Shown: piece after piece, positions 1-5,993 of the stretch
Layout: each line of letters starts with the position of its first letter
How positions within the stretch are numbered: the stretch's first letter is position 1
NCBI GenBank assembly: GCA_039916225.1
Contig: JBDSLU010000312.1
Span: 1 to 6,229, forward strand
Reading direction: 5' to 3'
DNA: 6,229 nucleotides
From: JBDSLU01 sp039916225
GTDB taxonomy: Bacteria > Acidobacteriota > Vicinamibacteria > Vicinamibacterales > Vicinamibacteraceae
Program-made: the position numbers and the translations under genes
Notes under the pieces: generated by a model
The model's database searches: none
The model's input: the letters and a program-made list of their open reading frames with translations, nothing else
What the model was told of the DNA's origin: nothing

Positions 1-87
1 GGCTCTGCGCGGCGCGGCGGGGGTGACGCGGTCCGAGGATTCCCCGCCGTGCTGTCGGCCGTGGTCTACCTGCTGGCGAGAGGCTGA
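1..87 (+). CDS. Probable 3' end of an unidentified upstream gene
   Basis: Reading from base 1 gives 28 codons ending at a TGA (85-87). The peptide finishes with a hydrophobic stretch, FPAVLSAVVYLLARG. About four fifths of third codon positions are G or C, as in the clear genes of this window. The other two plus-strand frames look worse: one stops after seven codons, the other gives an unnatural Cys/Trp-rich peptide. The tail could be the end of a membrane or helical protein, but I do not recognise the family and assign no function. A hairpin-capable sequence begins three bases after the stop, consistent with a gene end. With only 28 codons visible this remains a weak call. Confidence 0.35.
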   Translation, partial: GSARRGGGDAVRGFPAVLSAVVYLLARG

Positions 88-89
88 AG

Positions 90-111
90 CGGAACCGTAG
101 CCGGGGTTCCG
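90..111 (+). terminator. Hairpin-capable inverted repeat after the upstream stop
   Basis: CGGAACC (90-96) and GGTTCCG (105-111) are perfect 7-bp inverted repeats around an 8-base loop. They begin three bases after the TGA at 85-87. No run of T follows, so this is not a classical intrinsic terminator. It may end transcription weakly, protect the 3' end of the upstream message, or do nothing. Confidence 0.3.
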
Positions 112-122
112 TCACGGCCGAC

Positions 123-149
123 GTGCCACCGGGCCCGACTTCGTGGCAC
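123..149. promoter_or_regulatory. Perfect inverted repeat just before the small gene
   Basis: GTGCCAC (123-129) and GTGGCAC (143-149) are exact reverse complements separated by 13 bases. Their starts lie 20 bases apart, about two helical turns, which suits a dimeric repressor site. The loop contains the palindrome CGGGCCCG (130-137). The right arm ends 10 bases before the ATG at 160 and only 3 bases before the likely ribosome-binding GAGG (153-156). An RNA hairpin here could therefore also affect translation. No regulator is identifiable from the window. Operator versus hairpin cannot be decided from sequence. Confidence 0.35.
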
Positions 150-159
150 ACTGAGGGCG

Positions 160-363
160 ATGGCGCGAGTCAACTATTCGTTCGAGAAGCGTAAGCGCGA
201 GCTGGACCGGAAGTCGAAGAAGGCCGCCAAGGCCGAGCAGCGGGCGAAGGAAGGCGGCAGCCGTGCCAACGACGGCGTGCCCCTCGAGCCGCTCACTGGC
301 CCGGTCATCCCCAACTACGCGGACGAAGACGCGAAGGGCGAGCCGATCCCGAAGGTCCCCTGA
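160..363 (+). CDS. Small conserved-type basic hypothetical protein, 67 aa
   Basis: This 67-residue cytosolic protein has no signal peptide or membrane segment. Residues 1-31 are strongly charged and probably helical, opening with MARVNYSFEKRKREL and continuing with many Lys, Arg and Ala. Residues 32-67 are Pro/Gly/Asp-rich, probably disordered, and end in PIPKVP. From memory, small proteins that begin with this MARVNYSFEK-like start occur as uncharacterised hypotheticals in many proteobacteria and other bacteria. No function is established to my knowledge. The basic helix could contact nucleic acid or ribosomes, but that is speculation. The ATG at 160 is the family-like start and has GAGG at 153-156, a rather short spacing of three bases. 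The gene stands alone on its strand, converges on the permease gene with a 30-base gap, and has an inverted repeat at 123-149 directly upstream. Confidence 0.75.
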   Translation: MARVNYSFEKRKRELDRKSKKAAKAEQRAKEGGSRANDGVPLEPLTGPVIPNYADEDAKGEPIPKVP

Positions 364-393
364 GGTCCGGCCCGCGGCCAACCGGCTGCGCGG

Positions 394-2868
394 CTACTGC
401 CGCGACAGCGCGACCAGCGGGCTCACCTTGGCGGCGCGGCGAGCCGGGCCCCAGCACGCGATCAGCGATGTCGCTGCAAGGACGCCGATGGCCCCCGCCA
501 TCACCAGCGGATCGAGTGCGCCGACCCCGTAGAGCTGCGAAGCGATCGCCCCTCGGAGCGCGAGGGCCCCGACCAGTCCGGCGGCCAGCCCCACGCCGAC
601 CAGCACGCCGCCTTCGCTCAAGATCAGCCGCAGGATTCCCGAGGCGTCGCTGCCCAGGGCCATGCGGATGCCGATCTCCCGCGTCCGCTGGCTGACGTGG
701 TAGGCCAGCACGCCGTAGAGGCCGATCGCGGCGAGCAGCAGCGCGACGGCGCCGAACCCGAGCGACAGCACCATCGGGGCGCGGCGCGGGTTGAGCGACT
801 TGTCGATCCGTGCCGACATCGTGAACACGTCGGTCATCGGCACGTCGGGGTCGACCTCGGCGATGGCCCGCGTGACCGCTGCCTGCGTGGCCGTGGGGTC
901 GCCCTTGGTACGGATGGCGAGGCCGATGCCGCGCGACGAATGCTGCGACATCACGGCGTAGAAGGCGCCGCCCCGGGCGGTCTCGCCGCCTTCGACGAGG
1001 CCCTTCATCTTGACCTCGCCGATCACGCCGACGACGTTCATCCACACGACCTTCGGGCCGGGCCGGGCCACGTCTTCCGGCGAGTCGGGCAGGTAGATCC
1101 GCTTGCCGACCGCCTCCTGCTTCGGCCAGAACTTCCGCGCCAGGTTCTCGTCGATGACGACCGACTTCGGGGCGTCCGCGGTATCGGACGCGGTGAAGAA
1201 GCGGCCGCTCTTGAGGCGGATTTTCATCGCCTCGAAGTAGCCCGGCGAGACGTAGAGCTGATTCGGTGAGATCACCGATTCGCCCGGCTTCGGCGTGTAG
1301 CCTTCGGGGATGACGACCGAGCTGCTGCCGTCCCAGCTGAAGGGCAGGTAGCTGCTGGCCCCGGCGGCTTCGACGCCCGGCAGCGAGCGGATCCGCGTCA
1401 GCACGCGATCGGTGTAGCCGCGCAGCGCGTTGTCGTCGGTGTAGCGGGTCGCCAACGGGCTGAGGCGGCCGGTCAGCACGTTCTCGGCGGTGAACCCGGG
1501 GTCGACGCCGAGGAGCCGCTGGAAGCTGGCGAGCAGCAGGCCGGCGCCAATCAGCAGCACGAAGGCCAGCGCGACCTGCGCGACGACCAGCGAACGACGG
1601 ACCGCTTTCGAGGCGCGCCCGGCCGTCCCCGAGCGGCCTTCCTCGCGCAGCACGTTGCTCAGGTTGACGCGGGCCAGCTGCAGCGCCGGGCCGGCGCCGA
1701 CGACGATGCCCAGCAGGACCGCCGGCGCCAGCGTCACCGCCAGCACCACGCCGTCGAGGCTGATCTCGTGCGCGCGCGGCAGGTCGGTGAAGCCGATCCA
1801 CTCGATCGCGCTCAGGCTCAGGAAGCCCAGGCCGATGCCCAGGCCGGCGCCGATCAGGGTCAGCAGCGTGGCCTCGGTGATGAGCTGCTTGGCGATGCGC
1901 CGGCCGCCGGCGCCGATGGCGTTACGCGTCGCCAGCTCCTTCATCCGACCGTTGGCGCGGACCAGCGACAGGTTGGCGATGTTGACGGCGGCGATCAAAA
2001 CGACGAACAGGACGCCGCCCCAGAGCATCTCCAGTGCCGACCGGACGTTGCGGACGAGGTCGCCTTCGAGCGAGTTCAGCCTGGTGTTGTAGCCGGCGCT
2101 GCGGAGCGGCTCGGCGAGCGCCCCGGCGCGCTCCATGTAGCGCACGTTCATCGCATCGAGCTTCGCCTGCGCCTGCTGGATCGAGGCGCCCGGGGCCAGC
2201 CGGGCGATCATTTCGTGGTTCTGGCTGTACCGGCGATCTTCGCCCAGCTCCTTGGGGACGAAGGCCAGCGGCGTGAACATCCGCACGTCGGCGCTGAGAA
2301 AGTAGAAGCTGTCGGGGAGGACGCCGACGACCTGGTAGATCTCATCATTCAGGCGCAGCGTTCGGCCGACCGCGCCGTCGATGCCGCCCGGCTGCCGCGA
2401 CGCGTAAGCGTGGCTGAGGACCGCGACCTTGTGCTTGCCGGGCGTCCCCTCGTCCTCGCTGAGCAAGCGGCCGCGCTCGGCGTTCGCTCCGAGCACCTGG
2501 AAGAACGATGGTGTCACCTCCATCGAGGACACCTGTTCGGCGCCGGCGCCCTGGCCGACCCTGAAGCCCGACCAATGGTAGAGCGCGACCGCCGCGAACG
2601 TGTCGGGCATGGCGCGCCGATCGATGTAGTTCGGCACCGACGTCCCGGCCCGCTCGACTCCGGCGCCGGGGAAGCCGTCGAAGGACGAGACCAGCCGGCT
2701 CGAATCGGGGTAGGGCAGTGGTCGCTGCAGCACCGAGCGGACCACCGCGAAAATCGCGGTGTTGGCGCCCAGGCAGATGGCCAGGGTCAGGATGACGGCG
2801 GCGGCATAGGCGCGGTCGCGCCGCAGCACACGCAGGGCGTAGACGAGGTCCTGACGGAAGACATCCAT
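394..2868 (-). CDS. ADOP-type duplicated MacB/FtsX ABC permease, 824 aa
   Basis: This is a large inner-membrane protein with two fused MacB-like permease units. Unit 1 has a membrane helix at about 20-45, a periplasmic MacB core domain to about 250, then FtsX-type helices at about 282-305, 332-358 and 375-398. Unit 2 repeats the plan: helix 427-449, periplasmic domain to about 690, helices 697-723, 750-775 and 786-807. The cytoplasmic coupling motif after the second helix appears twice, as RMKELATRNAIGA (308-320) and RTREIGIRMALGS (728-740), which shows the internal duplication. The C-terminus, PARRAAKVSPLVAL, is typical of the family. Length and layout match the acidobacterial duplicated orphan permeases (TIGR03434-like). 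These proteins are related to the MacB and LolCDE mechanotransmission or efflux systems, but their substrates are unknown. No ATPase gene lies nearby. The start MDVFRQDLVYALR was chosen because it opens the conserved N-terminus and has AGAGG five bases upstream. An in-frame upstream extension of 73 residues is low-complexity and was rejected. Confidence 0.93.
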   Translation of the reverse strand: MDVFRQDLVYALRVLRRDRAYAAAVILTLAICLGANTAIFAVVRSVLQRPLPYPDSSRLVSSFDGFPGAGVERAGTSVPNYIDRRAMPDTFAAVALYHWSGFRVGQGAGAEQVSSMEVTPSFFQVLGANAERGRLLSEDEGTPGKHKVAVLSHAYASRQPGGIDGAVGRTLRLNDEIYQVVGVLPDSFYFLSADVRMFTPLAFVPKELGEDRRYSQNHEMIARLAPGASIQQAQAKLDAMNVRYMERAGALAEPLRSAGYNTRLNSLEGDLVRNVRSALEMLWGGVLFVVLIAAVNIANLSLVRANGRMKELATRNAIGAGGRRIAKQLITEATLLTLIGAGLGIGLGFLSLSAIEWIGFTDLPRAHEISLDGVVLAVTLAPAVLLGIVVGAGPALQLARVNLSNVLREEGRSGTAGRASKAVRRSLVVAQVALAFVLLIGAGLLLASFQRLLGVDPGFTAENVLTGRLSPLATRYTDDNALRGYTDRVLTRIRSLPGVEAAGASSYLPFSWDGSSSVVIPEGYTPKPGESVISPNQLYVSPGYFEAMKIRLKSGRFFTASDTADAPKSVVIDENLARKFWPKQEAVGKRIYLPDSPEDVARPGPKVVWMNVVGVIGEVKMKGLVEGGETARGGAFYAVMSQHSSRGIGLAIRTKGDPTATQAAVTRAIAEVDPDVPMTDVFTMSARIDKSLNPRRAPMVLSLGFGAVALLLAAIGLYGVLAYHVSQRTREIGIRMALGSDASGILRLILSEGGVLVGVGLAAGLVGALALRGAIASQLYGVGALDPLVMAGAIGVLAATSLIACWGPARRAAKVSPLVALSRQ

Positions 2869-2873
2869 AGTTG

Positions 2874-2878
2874 CCTCT
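2874..2878 (-). promoter_or_regulatory. Ribosome binding site of the ADOP permease
   Basis: The minus strand reads AGAGG followed by CAACT and then ATG (2868-2866). This is a good Shine-Dalgarno sequence with a 5-base spacer. It decides the start of the permease at MDVFRQ rather than at an upstream in-frame codon. Confidence 0.7.
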
Positions 2879-2914
2879 AACGAAGCCGACGTGGCGAAGG
2901 TTCCCGTTCCGGTT

Positions 2915-2947
2915 CGGTCCCGGCCCGTTCCCCCCGGTCCCGGCCCG
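2915..2947. repeat. 13-base direct repeat, period 20, in a GGTTCC/GGTCCC tract
   Basis: CGGTCCCGGCCCG occurs twice exactly, at 2915-2927 and 2935-2947, a period of 20 bases. The flanks continue the same theme: GGTTCCCGTTCCGGTT at 2899-2914, and GGTCC directly after copy two. The tract at about 2899-2951 looks like decayed short-unit repetition built from GTTCC, GGTCC and CGGCCC words. It lies wholly in the leader of the permease gene. It may be a simple-sequence expansion typical of GC-rich genomes, or paired binding sites spaced by about two helical turns. Confidence 0.7.
2919..2946 (-). promoter_or_regulatory. Potential G-quadruplex in the permease 5' leader
   Basis: On the minus strand, the sense strand of the permease, five runs of at least three G lie in 28 bases. 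They occupy 2944-2946, 2939-2941, 2930-2935 (six G), 2924-2926 and 2919-2921. The loops between them are CC, ACC, AAC and CC. This satisfies the usual G3+N1-7 quadruplex rule with one spare run. The tract starts 51 bases upstream of the permease ATG and does not cover its ribosome binding site. If the transcript begins further upstream, the folded RNA could affect expression. GC-rich DNA produces such motifs by chance, so a function is inferred only. Confidence 0.45.
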
Positions 2948-2965
2948 GTCCTGGTAGGGCTGCCC

Positions 2966-2996
2966 AGGATACGTGTGCCGGACCGGTCGCGGGCAA
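2966..2996 (-). promoter_or_regulatory. Weak candidate promoter for the permease
   Basis: The minus strand reads TTGCCC (2996-2991), a 19-base spacer, then TATCCT (2971-2966). Each box matches four of six consensus positions, and the spacer is longer than the preferred 17. The 8-base palindrome GACCGGTC (2981-2988) lies in the spacer and could be an operator half-site. Transcription from here would place the G-run tract in the leader. The match is weak, and promoters of this lineage are poorly described. Confidence 0.2.
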
Positions 2997-3032
2997 CGAC
3001 GGGCCGCGGCACCTTTGATACGCTGAAGGCCA

Positions 3033-3890
3033 ATGCACACCAGTCTTCGCGTGCTGGCCGGGGGCCTCGCCCTGCTCCTGGTCGCACCGGCCGGCCCGGC
3101 TCACGGGCAAGCGCCGCCCACGGCCGTCACGGTCACGACCGACCTCGACTACGTCCCCACGGCCGAGTACGCGGCCCGGAAAGACCGCCTGGACGTCTAC
3201 GCCCCGGCGGGGGCCAAGGGCGCCCCGATCGTCGTCTCGATTCACGGCGGCGCGCTGCGGGAAGGCGACAAGGCGGGGCAGGCCTACGTCGGTCAGCTGC
3301 TGGCCAAGGCCGGCTTCGTCGCCGTGATCATCAACTACCGGCTGTCGCCTGGGGTGATGCATCCCGCCCACGTCGAGGACGCCGCCCACGCCGTCGCCTG
3401 GGCCCGGACGCATGCCGCCGAATACGGGGGCGATTCCAAGAAGCTGTTCGTGATCGGCCATTCGGCCGGCGCCTATCTGGCGGCGCTGCTGGCGCTCGAT
3501 CCGACATACCTCGCCGCCTACCAGATGTCGGCCGGCGACCTGAAAGGCCTGGTGCCGGTCAGCGCGTTCTTCTACGTCGATCGCACCGGCGTCGCGCCGG
3601 ATCGTCCGAAGGACGTGTGGGGCACCGACGTCGCGACGTGGAAATCGGCGTCGCCGGCCGCCTACCTGCGCAAGGACGTGCCGCCGATGCTCCTGCTCTA
3701 CGCCGACGGCGACGCCGACTGGCGGCGCCAGCAGCAGGCCGACTTCCAGGCCGACATGAAGAAGGCCGGCGCCTCGGGTATCGAGACGCGGATGATCACG
3801 GGTCGCGACCACTCCAGTATCTGGGGCCGGATGAAGAACGCGAACGACGAGACCGCCGCGGCCATCATTGCGTTCATCAAGGCTCATTGA
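3033..3890 (+). CDS. Exported alpha/beta hydrolase (esterase-like), 285 aa
   Basis: A serine hydrolase of the alpha/beta fold, closest in pattern to the carboxylesterase / BD-FAE (feruloyl esterase-like) and kynurenine formamidase-like group. It probably cleaves an ester or amide of unknown identity. Residues 1-25 form a signal peptide with a hydrophobic core and an AHG/Q cleavage site, so it likely acts in the periplasm. The oxyanion motif HGGA is at 71-74, replacing the more common HGGGW. The nucleophile elbow GHSAG is at 142-146 (Ser144). The likely catalytic Asp is Asp229 in YADGDADW, and the catalytic His is His260 in GRDHSS. The length is normal for a single-domain member. The ATG at 3033 has GAAGG at 3025-3029, and the signal peptide begins right there. 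It is the first gene of a four-gene plus-strand cluster and is divergent from the permease. Its TGA shares one base with the ATG of the cupin gene, which suggests coupled translation. Confidence 0.88.
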   Translation: MHTSLRVLAGGLALLLVAPAGPAHGQAPPTAVTVTTDLDYVPTAEYAARKDRLDVYAPAGAKGAPIVVSIHGGALREGDKAGQAYVGQLLAKAGFVAVIINYRLSPGVMHPAHVEDAAHAVAWARTHAAEYGGDSKKLFVIGHSAGAYLAALLALDPTYLAAYQMSAGDLKGLVPVSAFFYVDRTGVAPDRPKDVWGTDVATWKSASPAAYLRKDVPPMLLLYADGDADWRRQQQADFQADMKKAGASGIETRMITGRDHSSIWGRMKNANDETAAAIIAFIKAH

Positions 3891-4219
3891 TGCGATTGCA
3901 CGGTATTCCGTTCGAAGCCATCGACTGGTCGACCGTCCCGGCAAGCGAACACCCCGGCATCATCGGCGTCGCATTGTGGCGCACCCGTCAGTTCGGCGAA
4001 GTGCGTGTCCGCATGGTCGAGTACTCGGCCGGCTACGTCGCCAACCACTGGTGCGAGAAGGGCCACATCGTGCTGTGCCTCGAGGGCGAGATCCACACCG
4101 AGCTCGAGGACGGGCGCATCATCGTGCTCAAGCCCGGGATGAGCTACCAGGTCGCCGACGGCGAAGAGCCGCACCGCTCGCGCACCGCGAACGGCGCGCG
4201 CCTGTTCATCGTCGACTAG
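3890..4219 (+). CDS. DHCW-motif-type cupin protein, 109 aa
   Basis: A small single-domain cupin (beta barrel), probably cytosolic because no signal peptide is seen. It resembles the family named for its DHCW motif. The start has the family's IPFEAIDWSTVP-like opening (6-17). The hallmark segment reads NHWCEKGHIVLCLEGE (52-67). The second cupin element is LKPGMSYQVADGEEPHRS (80-97), and the protein ends in LFIVD. Likely metal ligands are His53, His59, Glu65 and His95, inferred from the usual cupin pattern. Members are uncharacterised as far as I know, and substrate and reaction are unknown. One oddity is that the first residue of the hallmark is Asn52, where the sequences I recall have Asp. 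The ATG at 3890 overlaps the hydrolase TGA by one base (TGATG), which fixes the start and marks translational coupling. The methyltransferase begins five bases after the stop. Confidence 0.85.
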   Translation: MRLHGIPFEAIDWSTVPASEHPGIIGVALWRTRQFGEVRVRMVEYSAGYVANHWCEKGHIVLCLEGEIHTELEDGRIIVLKPGMSYQVADGEEPHRSRTANGARLFIVD

Positions 4220-4224
4220 CCGCG

Positions 4225-4890
4225 ATGATGGCCTCCCGCGACGAGATGCGCCGGATGGCCGCGGAGTCGCTGGCCCAGGGCGATGCCACCGGCTGGTTCG
4301 AGCGCTTCTACCAGCAGGCCGGCGGTGACTGGGATCGGGTGCCGTGGGCCGATCGGGAGCCCAACCCGTATCTCGTCGCCTGGCTGCGCACGTTCTTCGC
4401 CTCGCCGACGCGCAAGCGCTGCCTCGTCGTCGGCTGCGGGCTCGGCGACGACGCCGAGGCGCTGGCCTCGGCCGGCTTCGAGGTCACCGGCGTCGACATC
4501 TCGCCGACCGCGATCGAGGCGGCGCAGCGGCGCTTCCCGCGATCGGGCGTCGACTACGTCGTCGGCGACATCCTGCAGCCGCCGGCGTCGTGGAGGGCGG
4601 CGTTCGATCTGGTCTTCGAGGCCTTCACGCTGCAGGCGTTGCCGCCGGAGCCGCGCCACGCCGCCATCGCCTCGATCGCCAGCCTCGTCGGATCGGGCGG
4701 CCGGGTCTTCGTGTTGTGTCGGGCCCGGGAGGCCGACGAGCCGACCGGCGAGCTGCCATGGCCGCTGACCCGCGCGGAGCTCGGCCTCTTCGAAGCGGCC
4801 GGCCTGCGCGCCACGTCGGTCGACATCGTCCTCGACGAGGCGCCGCCGGTGCGACGCTTCCGCGCCTTCTTCGATCGACTGGAGCCGTGA
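4225..4890 (+). CDS. Class I SAM-dependent methyltransferase (TPMT-like), 221 aa
   Basis: A cytosolic S-adenosylmethionine methyltransferase with a Rossmann fold. Motif I is LVVGCGLGDDAE (67-78). The acidic residue binding the SAM ribose is Asp91 in VTGVDIS (87-93). The adenine-contacting acidic residue is probably Asp115 in VVGDIL (112-117). The motif IV region is FDLVFEAFTLQALPP (127-141), and GSGGRVFVL (157-165) marks the fifth strand. The Trp-rich N-terminus (GWFERFYQ, 23-30; WDRVPW, 36-41) resembles thiopurine methyltransferase-like small-molecule enzymes, which methylate S, Se or other soft atoms. The acceptor here is unknown. Two adjacent ATGs (4225 and 4228) could serve as start, and the ribosome binding site is weak. 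I chose the first, five bases after the cupin stop. ATG codons at 4246 and 4255 are less likely alternatives. The stop lies two bases before the next gene. Confidence 0.88.
   Translation: MMASRDEMRRMAAESLAQGDATGWFERFYQQAGGDWDRVPWADREPNPYLVAWLRTFFASPTRKRCLVVGCGLGDDAEALASAGFEVTGVDISPTAIEAAQRRFPRSGVDYVVGDILQPPASWRAAFDLVFEAFTLQALPPEPRHAAIASIASLVGSGGRVFVLCRAREADEPTGELPWPLTRAELGLFEAAGLRATSVDIVLDEAPPVRRFRAFFDRLEP
4881..4884 (+). promoter_or_regulatory. Ribosome binding site deciding the GTG start at 4893
   Basis: GGAG lies in the last codons of the methyltransferase. It is 8 bases before GTG 4893, a good spacing, but only 2 bases before the alternative GTG at 4887. The channel gene on the other strand uses the same arrangement (GGAG, 8 bases, GTG), which supports this choice. 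Confidence 0.5.
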
Positions 4891-4892
4891 TC

Positions 4893-5381
4893 GTGCCGAT
4901 CGTCCGCCGAACGGTGGTGATGCTGGCCTGCGCCGCGGCGCTCGTGGTGCCGGGGCCGGGACGCCTGGCAGCGCAGTCGGCGCAGCCGGCGCCGTCCGCC
5001 GCGCGCGCGACGCCCACCGACGCGCTACAGGCGTGGGTCGACGCCTTCAACAGCCGCGACCCGAAGCGCATCGTCGCGCGCTACGCGCCGAACGCGGTGT
5101 TCTGGGGCACGACGGCCAAGGCGATCGCCACGACGCCGGCGCAGGTCTGGGACTACTTCAAGGACGCCGGCCAGCGCCCCTCGACGCGGGTGACGATCGA
5201 CTCGACGCATCAGCGCATCGCCGGCGACGTCGCGGTGATCAGCGGCGCCTACACCTTCGCCGACGTCAAGGACGGCGCATCGACCAACGTCCGGCCGGCC
5301 CGCTACACCCTCGTGTTCCAGAAGATCGGCGACGCCTGGCTGATCATCGATCACCACTCGTCGCGCGTCCCAGAGCCGTGA
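4893..5381 (+). CDS. Exported SnoaL/DUF4440-like protein (SgcJ/EcaC type), 162 aa
   Basis: A nuclear-transport-factor-2-like fold protein behind a signal peptide. Residues 1-27 have an Arg-Arg n-region (RR at 5-6), a hydrophobic core and an LAA/Q cleavage site, so the mature part is probably periplasmic. The NTF2-like domain runs from about 42 to 158: ALQAWVDAFNSRDPKRI (44-60), the RYAPNAVFWGT strand entry (63-73), VAVISGAYTF (113-122) and the closing WLIIDHHSSRVPE (149-161). That ending is typical of SgcJ/EcaC-family and calmodulin-kinase-association-like domains. Despite the 'oxidoreductase' label in databases, no reaction is established for most members, and they may bind small ligands or dimerise. 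GTG 4893 was chosen on its GGAG site. GTG 4887 would overlap the methyltransferase stop by four bases and is a close alternative. ATG 4920 would lose the charged start of the signal peptide. The stop codon abuts the stop of the convergent channel gene. Confidence 0.85.
   Translation: MPIVRRTVVMLACAAALVVPGPGRLAAQSAQPAPSAARATPTDALQAWVDAFNSRDPKRIVARYAPNAVFWGTTAKAIATTPAQVWDYFKDAGQRPSTRVTIDSTHQRIAGDVAVISGAYTFADVKDGASTNVRPARYTLVFQKIGDAWLIIDHHSSRVPEP

Positions 5382-5394
<13 letters not shown>
5362..5394. terminator. Dyad spanning the abutting convergent stop codons
   Basis: CCGT (5376-5379) and ACGG (5384-5387) form a small stem with loop GACT, centred exactly on the junction of the two stop codons. 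Outer arms CGCGC (5362-5366) and GCGCG (5390-5394) could extend it across an asymmetric internal loop. No T run is present on either side. It could serve as a weak bidirectional terminator, but chance is not excluded in DNA this GC-rich. Confidence 0.2.
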
Positions 5395-5972
<578 letters not shown>

Positions 5973-5980
5973 CAGTGACG

Positions 5981-5984
5981 CTCC
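5981..5984 (-). promoter_or_regulatory. Ribosome binding site of the TMEM175-like gene
   Basis: The minus strand reads GGAG, then 8 bases, then GTG (5972-5970). It lies in the 21-base spacer after the upstream peptidase stop and supports the GTG start of the channel. Confidence 0.6.
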
Positions 5985-5993
5985 AGCCGCAGT

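Noticed and set aside
143..160. Sigma-54-type promoter suggested by TGGCAC at 144-149
   Set aside because: The -12 element (TTGC-like) is missing at the required distance. TGGCAC is explained by the inverted repeat.
364..393. Possible bidirectional terminator between the small gene and the permease
   Set aside because: The 30-base gap is GC-rich, but I found only short imperfect pairings (CCGCG 372-376 with CGCGG 389-393, with poor inner pairing) and no T run.
305..1801. Long open frame of 498 codons on the minus strand in another frame of the permease gene
   Set aside because: Its composition is extreme in Arg, Ala, Gly and Pro, which is the mark of a shadow frame in GC-rich DNA. The permease frame explains the region.
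1768..2880. Long plus-strand open frame antisense to the permease
   Set aside because: It has no recognisable domain and an odd composition, and its pattern follows from the codon bias of the permease on the other strand.
3014..3019. TTTGAT as a -10 box for the hydrolase operon
   Set aside because: No -35-like sequence stands 16-18 bases upstream, and the box lies only 13 bases before the start codon, leaving almost no leader. A promoter must exist nearby, but I cannot place it.
2869..3087. In-frame N-terminal extension of the permease by 73 residues
   Set aside because: The extension is low-complexity Gly/Pro/Arg/Thr sequence translated from the repeat tract and runs into the divergent hydrolase gene. 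The family start MDVFRQDL has its own AGAGG site.
2891..3889. Long N-terminal extension of the cupin frame across the hydrolase gene
   Set aside because: The extension is an Arg/Pro-rich shadow of the hydrolase. The real cupin starts at 3890 with the family's opening residues and a one-base overlap.
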